Assembly (NCBI GenBank): GCA_026391695.1
Contig: JAPLDP010000084.1
Location: 26,591 to 90,590, forward strand
From: Bacteroidota bacterium
GTDB taxonomy: Bacteria > Bacteroidota > Bacteroidia > Bacteroidales > JAGONC01
Direction: 5' to 3'
DNA: 64,000 bases
The notes beneath the pieces are model-generated. The model was not told the DNA's origin, made no database searches, and worked only from the letters and a program-made list of their open reading frames with translations. Shown here piece by piece: positions 44,775-53,585 of this stretch. Position 1 is the stretch's first letter. Each line of letters opens with the position of its first letter. Made by a program: the position numbers and the translations under genes.

Positions 44775-46268
44775 TTAAAATTGAAAATATAGAAACTCTT
44801 TTTTACTCAAGATTCCAAATATTAAAATATAAAAAACAAAAGCTATATAAATGGTCCAGCTCAAATAAACCGGTCTGTTCCCTACCCATTTGATAAGATT
44901 ATGTTTTGCATGGTACTGTTCTACGACTAAAAGAATGATAATCTGCAGGATAGCAAAAGTCACCTCATTGTTTCCCAGGATATCCATAATAGATCCGGCA
45001 ATATTTGTGAAATGAAAGGATCTGCCAATCAATAGAAAGCTGTCGCTGAATGAATTTGCCCTGAAGAAGAGAATAGAAAAACAAAGAAGAGCAAAAGTAA
45101 TGCAAGTGCTGCCGATATTCACTAACTTCGGAATCTTATCAAATTTCAGAGTCTGATTTATCCGGTGACGGTATTTTTGTGTGACTGCTTCAGTAATCAT
45201 ATAAAATCCCTGTATTAAGCCAAAGAATACGAATGTCCATTTTGCCCCATGCCAGAGACCGATAAGAAGAAAGGTTATCAGCATGTTCAGGTATATCCTC
45301 CAATGGATAATCTTGTTTTTTCTGATATAGGGTAAAGAAAAAAAGAGGTAGTCCCTGAACCAGCTCGTCAGTGATATATGCCATCGTTGCCAGAACTCCG
45401 TGATGGACTTTGCGATCAGCGGCCTGTTGAAGTTAATCATTAGGTCAAATCCCAGTACTCTTGCCGATCCCCTTGCGATATCGGTATATCCTGAAAAGTC
45501 GCAATAAAGCTGGAAGGCAAAAAGAACGGTTGCAGCTATGATGGGCACACTGCTCTGCCCGGTGGGATTATCATAAACAGAGCTTACGAATGTACCAAGC
45601 CGGTCGGCAATGACCAGTTTTTTAAAAAATCCCCACACCATGAGTTTTAAGCCACTGACCAGCAGTTCCTCACTGAATTCCTTTTTTTCATGGATCTGAG
45701 GTAGTAACCTGCGCGATCGTTCTATAGGGCCTGATAATAATTGCGGGAAAAAGGCTACAAAAAGGGCAAACTTGCCAGGGTGTGTTTCAGGCGTGGTGAC
45801 ACCCCTGTAAACATCAATGGTATAACCAATCGACTGGAAGGTATAAAAGGATAGCCCCACCGGTACCAGGATGTTTAATTCAGGAAACCTGTAAAGAATA
45901 TTGAATTCTTTGAAAAAAAAGTTGAAACTGTCACCAAATAAATTAACATATTTGAAAAATGCGAGTATCCCAAGGTTAATTATAATACATAAAATCAGAT
46001 ACATTCGCTTCCCGCTCTTCGCTCTTCGCTCTTCGCTCCTCGCTTTTCGTTCCTTGCTCCTTGCATTTCCCCTCCCCATCAGTATCCCGGTATAATATAC
46101 AACAAGGGTAGTGGCAATAATAAGAACGATGTATTCCGCCTTCCAGCACATATAGAAGTAATAGCTGGCAATCAGCAGGAACAGCCACCTCCATTTGTGG
46201 CTGATGATATAATACAATGCAACAACAACTGGGAAAAAGATCAGGTATTCGATTGAATTAAAAAGCAC
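44775..46268 (-). CDS. MBOAT O-acyltransferase, AlgI-like
   Basis: This 497-residue membrane protein has about eleven hydrophobic segments and the AlgI/DltB-type MBOAT core: FYTFQSIGYTIDVYRG (about 141-156), SITEFWQRWHISLTSWFRDYLF with His297, and the catalytic His340 in GLWHGAKW. It moves an acyl group, usually acetyl, across the inner membrane to a surface polymer with help from the SGNH partner. Residues about 68-88, a basic cytosolic loop (ARSKERK, ARSEERR, AKSGKR), are encoded by a heptamer tandem array. Loss or gain of one 7-base unit would shift the frame and end the protein early. Confidence 0.88.
   Translation of the reverse strand: MLFNSIEYLIFFPVVVALYYIISHKWRWLFLLIASYYFYMCWKAEYIVLIIATTLVVYYTGILMGRGNARSKERKARSEERRAKSGKRMYLILCIIINLGILAFFKYVNLFGDSFNFFFKEFNILYRFPELNILVPVGLSFYTFQSIGYTIDVYRGVTTPETHPGKFALFVAFFPQLLSGPIERSRRLLPQIHEKKEFSEELLVSGLKLMVWGFFKKLVIADRLGTFVSSVYDNPTGQSSVPIIAATVLFAFQLYCDFSGYTDIARGSARVLGFDLMINFNRPLIAKSITEFWQRWHISLTSWFRDYLFFSLPYIRKNKIIHWRIYLNMLITFLLIGLWHGAKWTFVFFGLIQGFYMITEAVTQKYRHRINQTLKFDKIPKLVNIGSTCITFALLCFSILFFRANSFSDSFLLIGRSFHFTNIAGSIMDILGNNEVTFAILQIIILLVVEQYHAKHNLIKWVGNRPVYLSWTIYIAFVFYILIFGILSKKEFLYFQF
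46007..46069. repeat. Heptamer array inside the MBOAT coding region
   Basis: Nine contiguous 7-bp units run GCTTCCC, GCTCTTC three times, GCTCCTC, GCTTTTC, GTTCCTT, GCTCCTT, GCATTTC. Three units are perfect. On the coding strand they encode a 7-residue periodic basic loop. This is the only array lying wholly within a gene. Confidence 0.9.
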
Positions 46269-46414
46269 CCGTGATGATTTAGATCATGCAAAATAACATA
46301 ATTTATAAAAACCTTATCATGACAATCTTATTAATGTCGTTAAACACGTATTTTTGCACCCGTTATTATAATTCAAATGCCGAGGTCCATAAGTTTGAAC
46401 ACATCCCTTAGGTC

Positions 46415-47479
46415 GTGACGGAAAAAAATCCTGGTATACCATTTTTTTTTATTATCGGCCGTCCGAGGTCAGGAACAACATTATTGAGAATGTTGCTGGA
46501 TGCTCATCCGAATGTAATTGTTCCCCCTGAATGCCAGGTGATCTTCAGGTTATATAAAAGATATGGAAAACAAAACCATTTTGATAAAAACCTCATTCTA
46601 TCCTTTTATAATGACTTGCTTGATCTGCGGTATTTTGAAAGATGGACTATTGATAGGGATGAACTAAAAATTAAACTTCTTGACATGGAGGGAGAAACAT
46701 CCTTTAATGACCTTGTCAGGACAGTTTACCTCACCTATTCTTCATTTTTCAAAAAAGAAAAAATACAGTTAATCGGTGATAAAAATCCAGGTTACTCTCT
46801 CTTTATAAAGAAAATTTTCAGATGGTATCCCAAGTCGAAATTCATTCATATTGTGAGGGATTACAGGGATAATTACCTGTCGCTTATTAATGCTCATTTT
46901 GAGGTTCCTGTTGTGCCTTTGGTTGTCTTCAGATGGAAGTCTGCAATTAGATTAATTAACCGCTTAAAGAAAAAGCATCCTGAATCTTTTTATACACTCC
47001 GGTATGAAGATTTGGCAAGAAATCCTGAAATGAAAACCAGGGAAGTATGTGCTTTCCTGGAAATTGAGTATGATGCATCGGTGCTGGCTTTCATCGAACA
47101 AAAAGGCAGGTTCATGGATACGTACGGCAATTCAGAAGAACTAATGAAAATACATGACAGCCTGATGAAACCTATAAATACAGGCAGGATCAACCTCTGG
47201 GAAAAACAAATGCATGAAAGAGATATCAGGATTGCTGATCTTGTTGCGGGAAAATATGCTGGTTCATTTGGATATCAGAGAAAATATGACAGGTTTAACC
47301 TTGGCCTTTACCTGTGGATACTGCCAACACTGATTTATGGTCAGGTGATGTACAACTTGGTTTTATTTGCAGAAAGATTGCCACTCTCTCTCAGTGTTAC
47401 CCTTTCAAATTTTCTGGCAATCTTCAAAAAGTTATACTTGCGCACACATAAAAATAAGATCAAACAAGATATGGCCTGA
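46415..47479 (+). CDS. Sulfotransferase family protein (2)
   Basis: This 354-residue protein has the PAPS loop GRPRSGTT at residues 15-22, then HIVRDYRDNYLSL and LRYEDLARNP. The start is a GTG at 46415: the upstream codon is a stop, and MTEKNPGIPFFFI aligns with the start of the protein at 42743. TATTTTTG at 46349-46356 is a possible -7 box. Its 3' end overlaps the convergent GNAT gene by 20 bases. The pair of sulfotransferases brackets the MBOAT/SGNH genes. Confidence 0.85.
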   Translation: MTEKNPGIPFFFIIGRPRSGTTLLRMLLDAHPNVIVPPECQVIFRLYKRYGKQNHFDKNLILSFYNDLLDLRYFERWTIDRDELKIKLLDMEGETSFNDLVRTVYLTYSSFFKKEKIQLIGDKNPGYSLFIKKIFRWYPKSKFIHIVRDYRDNYLSLINAHFEVPVVPLVVFRWKSAIRLINRLKKKHPESFYTLRYEDLARNPEMKTREVCAFLEIEYDASVLAFIEQKGRFMDTYGNSEELMKIHDSLMKPINTGRINLWEKQMHERDIRIADLVAGKYAGSFGYQRKYDRFNLGLYLWILPTLIYGQVMYNLVLFAERLPLSLSVTLSNFLAIFKKLYLRTHKNKIKQDMA

Positions 47480-48149
47480 TGCGGAATCTCTTGCCACCAT
47501 GAAAACTTTCTTTTAACCTGATCATTGATTTAACCATCCTGCCTTCCATGAATGTGGCAAAATCGCTTTTATAGTCCTCATCATCGAATTCAATTACTAA
47601 TTCAAGATTTTCCTTTTCGGCAAGCAATGAAGCGGCTTTCATGATCTTATTCGCCTTTTTTTCAAAGTTCTCCCTGGTGAGTATATATTGCTGATTATAA
47701 ACCTCTTCCTGTCCTGGCAACAACTCATAACCAAGATGGGTATTCAGTTTTATTGCCCGTGGATTGTCATTTAAGGTCTTGATAAACGATTTTCTTGCAC
47801 CGAAAACAAAGAACATTGTTTCGAGCAGGCATAATGAAGACCATACAGGCACAAAAGTATCGTAGTACGATTCTTCCCAGATGAAAATGCCGCCTTCGGA
47901 TGTGAGTTCTTTTAAGTCGGCATTGCTCGAATTGATAAGTCCGATTTTTTCCCCGCGGTAATGAATTATGAAATAAAAATTGTTGGTATTATCAACCGAC
48001 TGGAACCATTTTTTTTGCATCTCAGGAGTGATATGCTCCCTGTATTCCATGTACTGTTGTATCTGTGGAGAGTTCCGCCAGGTGCGCACAAGTTCGATGT
48101 CTTTTTCCTTCAGCCGCGAAAGCTTTATTCCATATTTATAAATATTCAT
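47460..48149 (-). CDS. GNAT family N-acyltransferase
   Basis: This 229-residue protein begins with a GNAT domain: LSRLKEKDIELVRTWRNSPQIQQYM resembles RimJ and the amino-sugar acyltransferase PseH, and FIKTLNDNPRAIKLNTHLGYEL is the C-terminal acyl-CoA motif. Residues beyond about 160 form a charged tail of unknown role. Next to a glycosyltransferase and acyl-carrier genes, it may N-acylate an amino sugar, possibly using an acyl-ACP or acyl-CoA. It starts three bases after the glycosyltransferase gene and shares its transcript. Confidence 0.75.
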   Translation of the reverse strand: MNIYKYGIKLSRLKEKDIELVRTWRNSPQIQQYMEYREHITPEMQKKWFQSVDNTNNFYFIIHYRGEKIGLINSSNADLKELTSEGGIFIWEESYYDTFVPVWSSLCLLETMFFVFGARKSFIKTLNDNPRAIKLNTHLGYELLPGQEEVYNQQYILTRENFEKKANKIMKAASLLAEKENLELVIEFDDEDYKSDFATFMEGRMVKSMIRLKESFHGGKRFRIRPYLV

Positions 48150-48152
48150 AAA

Positions 48153-49085
48153 TCAGATAATTTTTTTCACCATATAGGGAGGCTTTTTACTCTGCACCAT
48201 ATAAATACGGCTCAGATATTCACCTATAATACCCAGACTGAACACAATAATCCCGGTTGAAAACATAATAGCAACAATCAATGATGTATAACCCAGTATC
48301 GGAACATTGAAGAAAATCTTCTTGACAACAAAAAAGAGTCCGATTAAAAAAGTAAAGCTGGAGAATATCAGCCCGCCGTAAACCATGATTTTTAAGGGGA
48401 CGTTGGAATAATACAGGATAATATTTGCAAATAACCGCATGAGCCTGAATCCATTGTATCCCGACCTGTTGAACTTGCGTTCCTCATGTTTTACACTTAC
48501 AAAGGAGATATCCCGTGCATACCAGAGAAACAATTCATCAAGGAATAAAAAGTTCTGATGATGATTCAGCAGACTGTCGGCAAGCTCCCTGGTGATAAGC
48601 CTGAAGGATGATCCTTTTCCATGGCCCTTGACGAAAGCTCGCGATGACCGGTTAAATGAGGTGCTGTAAAATTTCCTCAGCCTCGATTGCTTTTTATCGG
48701 AATAGAGCCCGTAGATCAAATCCGCCTGGCTCTCATTGTAACCGGCAATGAGTTTTTCAATTTCTTCAGGAGGATTCTGGAGGTCATCATCGATGGTGAT
48801 AATAAAGTTGCCTTTGGCATGATTGAGCCCGCAGAAGGTGGCATTATGCTGCCCGTAATTCTTGGCAAGCTTGATGGCAACGACCTTGTCGGGATGATTT
48901 TTTTTGATGGCAAGCAGCTTATTCCAGCTACTGTCCTTCCCGCCATCCTCTATAAAGATAACCTCAAAGGATTTCTGTAAATGGTCAAAAACACCGTTGA
49001 TCCGTTCGAACAGCTCCCCAAGCGTATCTTCGCTGTTAAAAACCGGCACTACCACCGAATATTTTAAATTATTTTCATCCTTCAT
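48153..49085 (-). CDS. GT2 glycosyltransferase, ArnC/GtrB/DPM-like
   Basis: This 310-residue protein has a GT2 domain, YSVVVPVFNSEDTLGEL then ITIDDDLQNPPEE with the metal-binding aspartates, and two C-terminal membrane helices (about 232-285). This plan is that of polyisoprenyl-phosphate glycosyltransferases such as ArnC and GtrB, which load a sugar onto undecaprenyl phosphate. Together with a WecE-type transaminase it suggests an amino-sugar carrier pathway, an inference. A heptamer array fills the whole gap to the SDR gene upstream and touches its start codon. Confidence 0.85.
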   Translation of the reverse strand: MKDENNLKYSVVVPVFNSEDTLGELFERINGVFDHLQKSFEVIFIEDGGKDSSWNKLLAIKKNHPDKVVAIKLAKNYGQHNATFCGLNHAKGNFIITIDDDLQNPPEEIEKLIAGYNESQADLIYGLYSDKKQSRLRKFYSTSFNRSSRAFVKGHGKGSSFRLITRELADSLLNHHQNFLFLDELFLWYARDISFVSVKHEERKFNRSGYNGFRLMRLFANIILYYSNVPLKIMVYGGLIFSSFTFLIGLFFVVKKIFFNVPILGYTSLIVAIMFSTGIIVFSLGIIGEYLSRIYMVQSKKPPYMVKKII

Positions 49086-49118
49086 TTTTTATTTTTTATT
49101 TTTAATCTTTCATTTTTA
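49084..49118. repeat. AT-rich heptamer array filling the SDR-GT2 gap
   Basis: Units on the plus strand are ATTTTTT, ATTTTTT, ATTTTTA, ATCTTTC, ATTTTTA. They span the gap between the GT2 start codon and the SDR stop codon at 49123. Low complexity weakens the case, but the 7-bp phase and position match other loci. Confidence 0.6.
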
Positions 49119-49122
49119 ATTA

Positions 49123-49857
49123 TCATCCTCCTCCAAGTATTAAATTCGTCGCAGTTATCCATTTTGATGCATCTGAAAGAAAAAACACCACCGTATTGGC
49201 TACATCTTCGGGCTCTCCCAGTCCCAGGATTTGGAGTTCTTCTACTTTCTTGACCATTTCCTGCGAATATTTCTTAGCTGTATCATCCAGCATTGGTGTT
49301 TTGACAAATGCAGGAGAAATGCAATTGGATCTTATTCCTTTTGAAGCCAGTTCCAATGCAAGCACCTTAGCATAAGCTTCCAGTGCCGCCTTTGCACTGA
49401 TATACATCGAGCCGCCCACAAATGGATACCGTGTCGAAATCGACGAAATGAACACCAGTGAGCAGGCCTTGTTCTGCAATTTCTTATGTGCCAAAAGTTC
49501 ACTGGTCAGTAAAACAGAGGCGTTGAAGCTGATTTTGAAAGTTTTTTCAATATCTTCTTCCGTGATGAATCGGGCTGGAGATAGGGCGGAGATACCTGTG
49601 CTGTAAACAACTCCGTTCAGTTTGGGCAGCGTTCCAGTAAGAGCTGCAAGTTGTTCCCTAATGGTGAGGTCTGCCACAAAAAACCGGTGATTTTCGCCTT
49701 CCAGGTTTGCTAATGTTTCATTCAGCCTCTCTTCATTTCTTCCGGTAATGATGACCGTACCCCCGTAATGGCTGATCGATGTGGCACATTGCCGTCCCAA
49801 CCCTGACGAGGCACCTGTGACAAGAATGGTTTTGCCTTTTAAACTAAATGCGTTCAC
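49123..49857 (-). CDS. Short-chain dehydrogenase/reductase, FabG-like
   Basis: This 244-residue SDR has the NAD(P) loop TGASSGLG (14-21), the conserved Asn112, Ser139 in FISSIS and the YxxxK pair Tyr152/Lys156. Between a KAS III gene and ACP-type genes, it probably reduces a 3-keto acyl-ACP made by the neighbouring synthase. A sugar substrate is also possible. It is on one minus-strand unit with KAS III, GT2 and GNAT. Confidence 0.85.
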   Translation of the reverse strand: MNAFSLKGKTILVTGASSGLGRQCATSISHYGGTVIITGRNEERLNETLANLEGENHRFFVADLTIREQLAALTGTLPKLNGVVYSTGISALSPARFITEEDIEKTFKISFNASVLLTSELLAHKKLQNKACSLVFISSISTRYPFVGGSMYISAKAALEAYAKVLALELASKGIRSNCISPAFVKTPMLDDTAKKYSQEMVKKVEELQILGLGEPEDVANTVVFFLSDASKWITATNLILGGG

Positions 49858-49894
49858 TATTATTCAATTGTTATATTGTTCAATTGTTCTATTG

Positions 49895-49943
49895 CTGACT
49901 GCCAACTGCCGACTGCCGACTGCTGACTGCCGACTGCCGACTA
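49895..49943. repeat. Heptamer array (CCGACTG)n at the KAS III stop codon
   Basis: Seven units run CTGACTG, CCAACTG, CCGACTG, CCGACTG, CTGACTG, CCGACTG, CCGACTA. The last unit supplies the TAG stop of the KAS III gene. A second, less regular (CAATTGTT) word series lies directly beside it at about 49864-49894. Together they fill the gap to the SDR gene. Confidence 0.88.
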
Positions 49944-50999
49944 ATCCAACTCCACTATCTTCGGACACACAATCCTGTCCGTCTCCACAAAAACAGTCCC
50001 CCACGAAAGCCCTATACCGAAAGCAGACAGGATAAGTTTCACATGCCGGTGTTTTAATTCTTCCCTTAATTCCGACACCATGGTCAGTGGTACGGAAGCT
50101 CCGCTCGTATTGCCAAATTTATTAATGCTGTAAGGAACTTTTTCTTTTTCTACCCTCAGCATCTTGCGTAACGTCTCCATGATCAGCCGGTTAGCCTGAT
50201 GAAATACCAAATAGTCAAAATACTCAAGGTTTTTCTGTGCATATTCCAGGGTTCGCTTGATATTCGGTACTACCTCTCGAAGTGAGAAGTTAAACACTTC
50301 GATGCCATCCAAAGCAATATGGAGATTATGCCTGTAAATGCCTTCACCGTACTTTTTATAGGTAAATGATTTTTTGTTCACAATGTTTCTCATGCCTCCG
50401 TCTCTGATGATGATGGCCTTATATCCTGAGCCATCTGTCTGCAGGTTAAATGGCATAGACACAGCATCTGTAACATATTCCAAAGCTGTGGCCGTCCCTG
50501 AATCCCCGAAAAGGGGATAAGTGCTTTTATCACGGTATGAAGAGCTGATGTTTGAAAGATCACCAACCAGTAACAGGGCTTTCTCTATCCTGGCGCTGCT
50601 CATCAGGCTGCTGATGACAGACAGGCCATAGATGTAACCGGAACAACCCAGGTTGATATCCAGTGCCATGCAGGTCTTTGGAAGTCCCAGCCTGTCCTGT
50701 AATATCGTTGAGGTGGCAGGGATAAGATAATCTCCCGATTGTGACACGAAGATCAGTGCCTGTATTTCATCTCTGTTCCATCCAAGTTCTTCCAATAATT
50801 TGACGGCAGCGGCATAACACAAATCTGAGGTGGTCATGCCTGGTGAGGCGATACGCCTTTTCTCCACTCCGATGGTCTTAATGAGAAGATTCCGCTCCTT
50901 CTGTGAGATCCAGGTATAATCCTGATTCGACACCTCTTTGCGGGGAACTGCAGCAGATATGCCGGCTATCTTGACGTTCGGTATGGTGAATAATGCCAT
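49941..50999 (-). CDS. 3-oxoacyl-ACP synthase III (FabH-like)
   Basis: This 352-residue thiolase-fold enzyme has the KAS III catalytic set: Cys119 in NLGCSGYIYG, His267 in VFHQANR and Asn297 in KFGNTSGAS. It condenses an acyl primer with malonyl-ACP. The frame continues upstream to 51077, but MALFTIPNVKIAGISAAVP at 50999 is the typical start. Two features separate it from housekeeping FabH: the neighbours (SDR, GT2, GNAT and a divergent FAAL-ACP), and sequence closer to the accessory type. Its 3' end is set by a heptamer array. Confidence 0.88.
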   Translation of the reverse strand: MALFTIPNVKIAGISAAVPRKEVSNQDYTWISQKERNLLIKTIGVEKRRIASPGMTTSDLCYAAAVKLLEELGWNRDEIQALIFVSQSGDYLIPATSTILQDRLGLPKTCMALDINLGCSGYIYGLSVISSLMSSARIEKALLLVGDLSNISSSYRDKSTYPLFGDSGTATALEYVTDAVSMPFNLQTDGSGYKAIIIRDGGMRNIVNKKSFTYKKYGEGIYRHNLHIALDGIEVFNFSLREVVPNIKRTLEYAQKNLEYFDYLVFHQANRLIMETLRKMLRVEKEKVPYSINKFGNTSGASVPLTMVSELREELKHRHVKLILSAFGIGLSWGTVFVETDRIVCPKIVELD

Positions 51000-51090
51000 C
51001 CTGGTATAAAAAAGTATTTTGAATGACCAAATATTTTTAACACTTGGTCTACAAATGTAACGCAATTTTTCATTCATCGGAAGGATTTTC

Positions 51091-51098
51091 TAATTTTG
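51091..51098 (+). promoter_or_regulatory. Possible -7 box TAATTTTG for FAAL-ACP gene
   Basis: TAATTTTG lies 26 bases before the ATG at 51125, in the 125-base divergent gap between KAS III and FAAL-ACP. There is no TTG at the right distance, only a T-run near 51065-51070. Confidence 0.4.
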
Positions 51099-51124
51099 CA
51101 GACCATTGGATAATTCGGAACACC

Positions 51125-53170
51125 ATGGCCATTACCAATTTTTTATCAGGTCAAATTCAGCAGCAGGACACGTATGATTATACCCTCACCGACATCCTGA
51201 AGCTTAGGGCTCAGGAAACACCTGGAAAGACGGCATATATCTATCTCCTCGACGGAGAAACAGAAGAGGTCGTGATCACTTATCAGGAACTGGACAGGAA
51301 GGCCAGGACCATTGCTGCCACTTTGCTTGAAGGCGGGATGACCGGTGAACGGGCGTTAATGCTATATCCTCCGGGACCGGAATTTATTTTTGCCCTTTAT
51401 GGCTGTTTCTATGCCGGTGTGATTGCTGTGCCGGCTTATCCTCCCCGGAAAAATAAATCAATTGAAAGAATTCTGATAATAGTCAGGGACTCAGGTGCCA
51501 AAATGACGCTGACTACTAGGCAGATTATTAATAATATAGAAAGGAATTCCTCTGAATTCGAAGAACTTAATCACTTAAAATGGTTGGTTACTGATGAGAT
51601 GGATTGGCTTTCTGATCCCATTGCTGAGTTACCTGTAATCGCTCCTGCATCGCTGGCCTATTTGCAATACACATCCGGCTCAACGGGTCACCCCAAAGGT
51701 GCTATGGTAACTCATACAAACATCATGAGAAGCCTCGAATATATTCGTCAGAGTTTTGAACTGTCTGTCAACAGCGTATCAGTCTCCTGGCTTCCTGTGT
51801 TTCATGATATGGGTCTTGTAGCGCACGTATTTCAACCTGTGAACTGCGGATTCTTGGGCGTCATTATGCCTCCCGTATCATTTCTCCAAAAACCTGTCAG
51901 ATGGCTGAAGGCCATCACAAAATATAAAGCAACGTTCTGTGGCGCTCCGAATTTCGCCTATGATTTATGTGTGGATAATTGTACACCTGAAGATAGAAAA
52001 GAGCTTGATCTGTCAAGTTTGAAGACATTGTACAATGGTGCCGAGCCGGTCAGAAAGTCAACACTGGAAAGGTTCGTTTCAACATTTCAGCCTTACGGAT
52101 TCCGCCTTGAGATGTTTTATCCCTGTTACGGTATGGCTGAAACTACCCTTATCATCGCCGGAGGCTTTGCCACGGAAAGACCTTACTTTTTGCCCGTGTA
52201 CAATGAAGGGCTGGAAAAACATAAAGTCATTGCAGCACCCGATGAAGAGAAATCTGCAAGCATACTTGTCGGTGTTGGACATCCATGGATTGATACGGTC
52301 GTAAAAATTGTCGATCCCAAAACAAACAGATGCTGCTCTGAAAATGTGGTAGGGGAGATCTGGGTTTCAGGATCGATAGTCACAAATGGCTATTGGAACA
52401 GGCAGGACGAAACTGAGGTGATATTTCATGCACATACTGCAGATTCAGGAGAAGGTCCATTTCTTCGTACCGGGGACCTGGGATTCTTTTATAACAACCA
52501 ATTATTTATTTCAGGCAGGCTTAAAGATCTCATCATTATTCATGGAAGAAATTACTATCCTCAGGATTTGGAGTACGTCGCTGAGGCCAGCCATCCGGCT
52601 GTACGTCCTAATTGCAGCGCAGCTTTTGCCGTGGATGTCGATGATGAAGAAAAAGTGGTAGTCGTGGCTGAAGTGGAACGCGAATACTTAAGAAACCTTG
52701 AAGGACTATGTGGTGCTATCAGGCAGGCTGTCAGCGAAGAGTTTGAAATCGACGTCTATGCCGTTCAGCTACTCAGAACGGCCAGCATACCGAAAACATC
52801 CAGCGGTAAGATCCAGCGCAGTGCATGCAGGAAGGGATTCCTCGAAAATACCCTGAATGCCGTCGGCTCCTCAATACTAGAAACGAAGGAATACTCAAAG
52901 GATATATTTGAAGTCCATCCCACTGGATCGATGCTGGACTGGCTTACATCATGGATAAGCACAAAATTTAAAATTGACAGGAATTCAATTGACGTTCAGA
53001 AACCCATCACCGTTTATGGACTGAACTCCATGAAAGCCGTCGAGCTGCAGAAACATTTTCTGGATATTTACGGAATAAACTTCCCCCCATATTTGTTTTT
53101 TGACAAGATCAGCATCAAAGAACTCGCAGAAAAGGCAGAGAATCTCATAAATGAGAGCAGGAAAGCTTAA
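51125..53170 (+). CDS. Fatty acyl-AMP ligase fused to acyl carrier protein
   Basis: This 681-residue two-domain protein starts with a FAAL-type adenylating domain (about 1-590): A3 loop YTSGSTGHPKG (182-192), WLPVFHDMGL, and YGMAE. The A10 lysine lies in PKTSSGKIQR. The last 80 residues are an ACP with the phosphopantetheine Ser635 in YGLNSMKAVEL, where the usual DSL reads NSM. It would activate a carboxylic acid as AMP ester and load it on its own ACP. The start is the ATG at 51125; an upstream TTG at 51044 lies before the -7 box. It diverges from the KAS III unit. Confidence 0.9.
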   Translation: MAITNFLSGQIQQQDTYDYTLTDILKLRAQETPGKTAYIYLLDGETEEVVITYQELDRKARTIAATLLEGGMTGERALMLYPPGPEFIFALYGCFYAGVIAVPAYPPRKNKSIERILIIVRDSGAKMTLTTRQIINNIERNSSEFEELNHLKWLVTDEMDWLSDPIAELPVIAPASLAYLQYTSGSTGHPKGAMVTHTNIMRSLEYIRQSFELSVNSVSVSWLPVFHDMGLVAHVFQPVNCGFLGVIMPPVSFLQKPVRWLKAITKYKATFCGAPNFAYDLCVDNCTPEDRKELDLSSLKTLYNGAEPVRKSTLERFVSTFQPYGFRLEMFYPCYGMAETTLIIAGGFATERPYFLPVYNEGLEKHKVIAAPDEEKSASILVGVGHPWIDTVVKIVDPKTNRCCSENVVGEIWVSGSIVTNGYWNRQDETEVIFHAHTADSGEGPFLRTGDLGFFYNNQLFISGRLKDLIIIHGRNYYPQDLEYVAEASHPAVRPNCSAAFAVDVDDEEKVVVVAEVEREYLRNLEGLCGAIRQAVSEEFEIDVYAVQLLRTASIPKTSSGKIQRSACRKGFLENTLNAVGSSILETKEYSKDIFEVHPTGSMLDWLTSWISTKFKIDRNSIDVQKPITVYGLNSMKAVELQKHFLDIYGINFPPYLFFDKISIKELAEKAENLINESRKA

Positions 53171-53186
53171 TAGAGTTTGTATCTGG

Positions 53187-53237
53187 CCCATTGCTTCAGC
53201 AATGGGAACCTTAATTAGCCCAGTACTTCAGCACTGG
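53187..53237. repeat. Two hairpin words CCCATTGCT-TC-AGCAATGGG type
   Basis: The first hairpin (53187-53206) pairs CCCATTGCT with AGCAATGGG. The second (53219-53237) pairs CCCAGTACT with AGCACTGGG apart from one mismatch. Both have TC as loop. They lie between the convergent FAAL-ACP and ACP genes. They may end both transcripts, though T-runs are absent. Confidence 0.7.
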
Positions 53238-53242
53238 GGAAT

Positions 53243-53479
53243 TTAAAGCTGCGTTCTGGCTTTGATAATTCCGAAAAGATCATTCACCGTCTTCGATGCC
53301 CTTATATCCTCAGCATTTATGACGACGTCATATTCCATTTTGACAAGAGCGATAAGAATCAATGCATTGATGGAATTCCATTCAAAAATCTCCCTGAAAT
53401 TGCTTTCCGGCTTCAGCTTGCCCGGTTCAAGGTCTTCAAACTCTTCCTCTATCCTGATAATGAAATCCTCAACTTTCAT
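53243..53479 (-). CDS. Stand-alone acyl carrier protein
   Basis: This 78-residue ACP-like protein carries the phosphopantetheine site at Ser36 in EWNSINAL, with flanking acidic helices of a four-helix ACP. The usual DSL is replaced by NSI, as in the fused ACP next door (NSM), which suggests both are served by the same accessory enzymes. TAACTTTG at 53508-53501 on the minus strand is a possible -7 box. It is convergent with FAAL-ACP and divergent from the radical SAM gene. Confidence 0.82.
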   Translation of the reverse strand: MKVEDFIIRIEEEFEDLEPGKLKPESNFREIFEWNSINALILIALVKMEYDVVINAEDIRASKTVNDLFGIIKARTQL

Positions 53480-53553
53480 CTTCTTTTAAATTTAAGACGG
53501 CAAAGTTAGAATTTTTTTATTTGTATTTTTGATAAAGCTTAATTTGTAATTCA

Positions 53554-53573
53554 CCCAGGATTGAAATCCTGGG
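53554..53573. repeat. Hairpin CCCAGGATT-GA-AATCCTGGG
   Basis: A perfect nine-base stem with a two-base loop lies twelve bases before the radical SAM start codon. It belongs with the hairpins at 53187-53237. A position just before a start codon could affect translation. Confidence 0.7.
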
Positions 53574-53585
53574 CTATTTACTCTG

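Noticed and set aside
42743..47479. Composite transposon bounded by the two sulfotransferase genes
   Set aside because: They are divergent paralogous genes, not identical repeats, and no transposase or terminal repeat is visible.
51000..51077. Longer KAS III start at 51077
   Set aside because: The extension has no family resemblance and overlaps the divergent promoter gap; MALFTIPNVK is the usual type of start.
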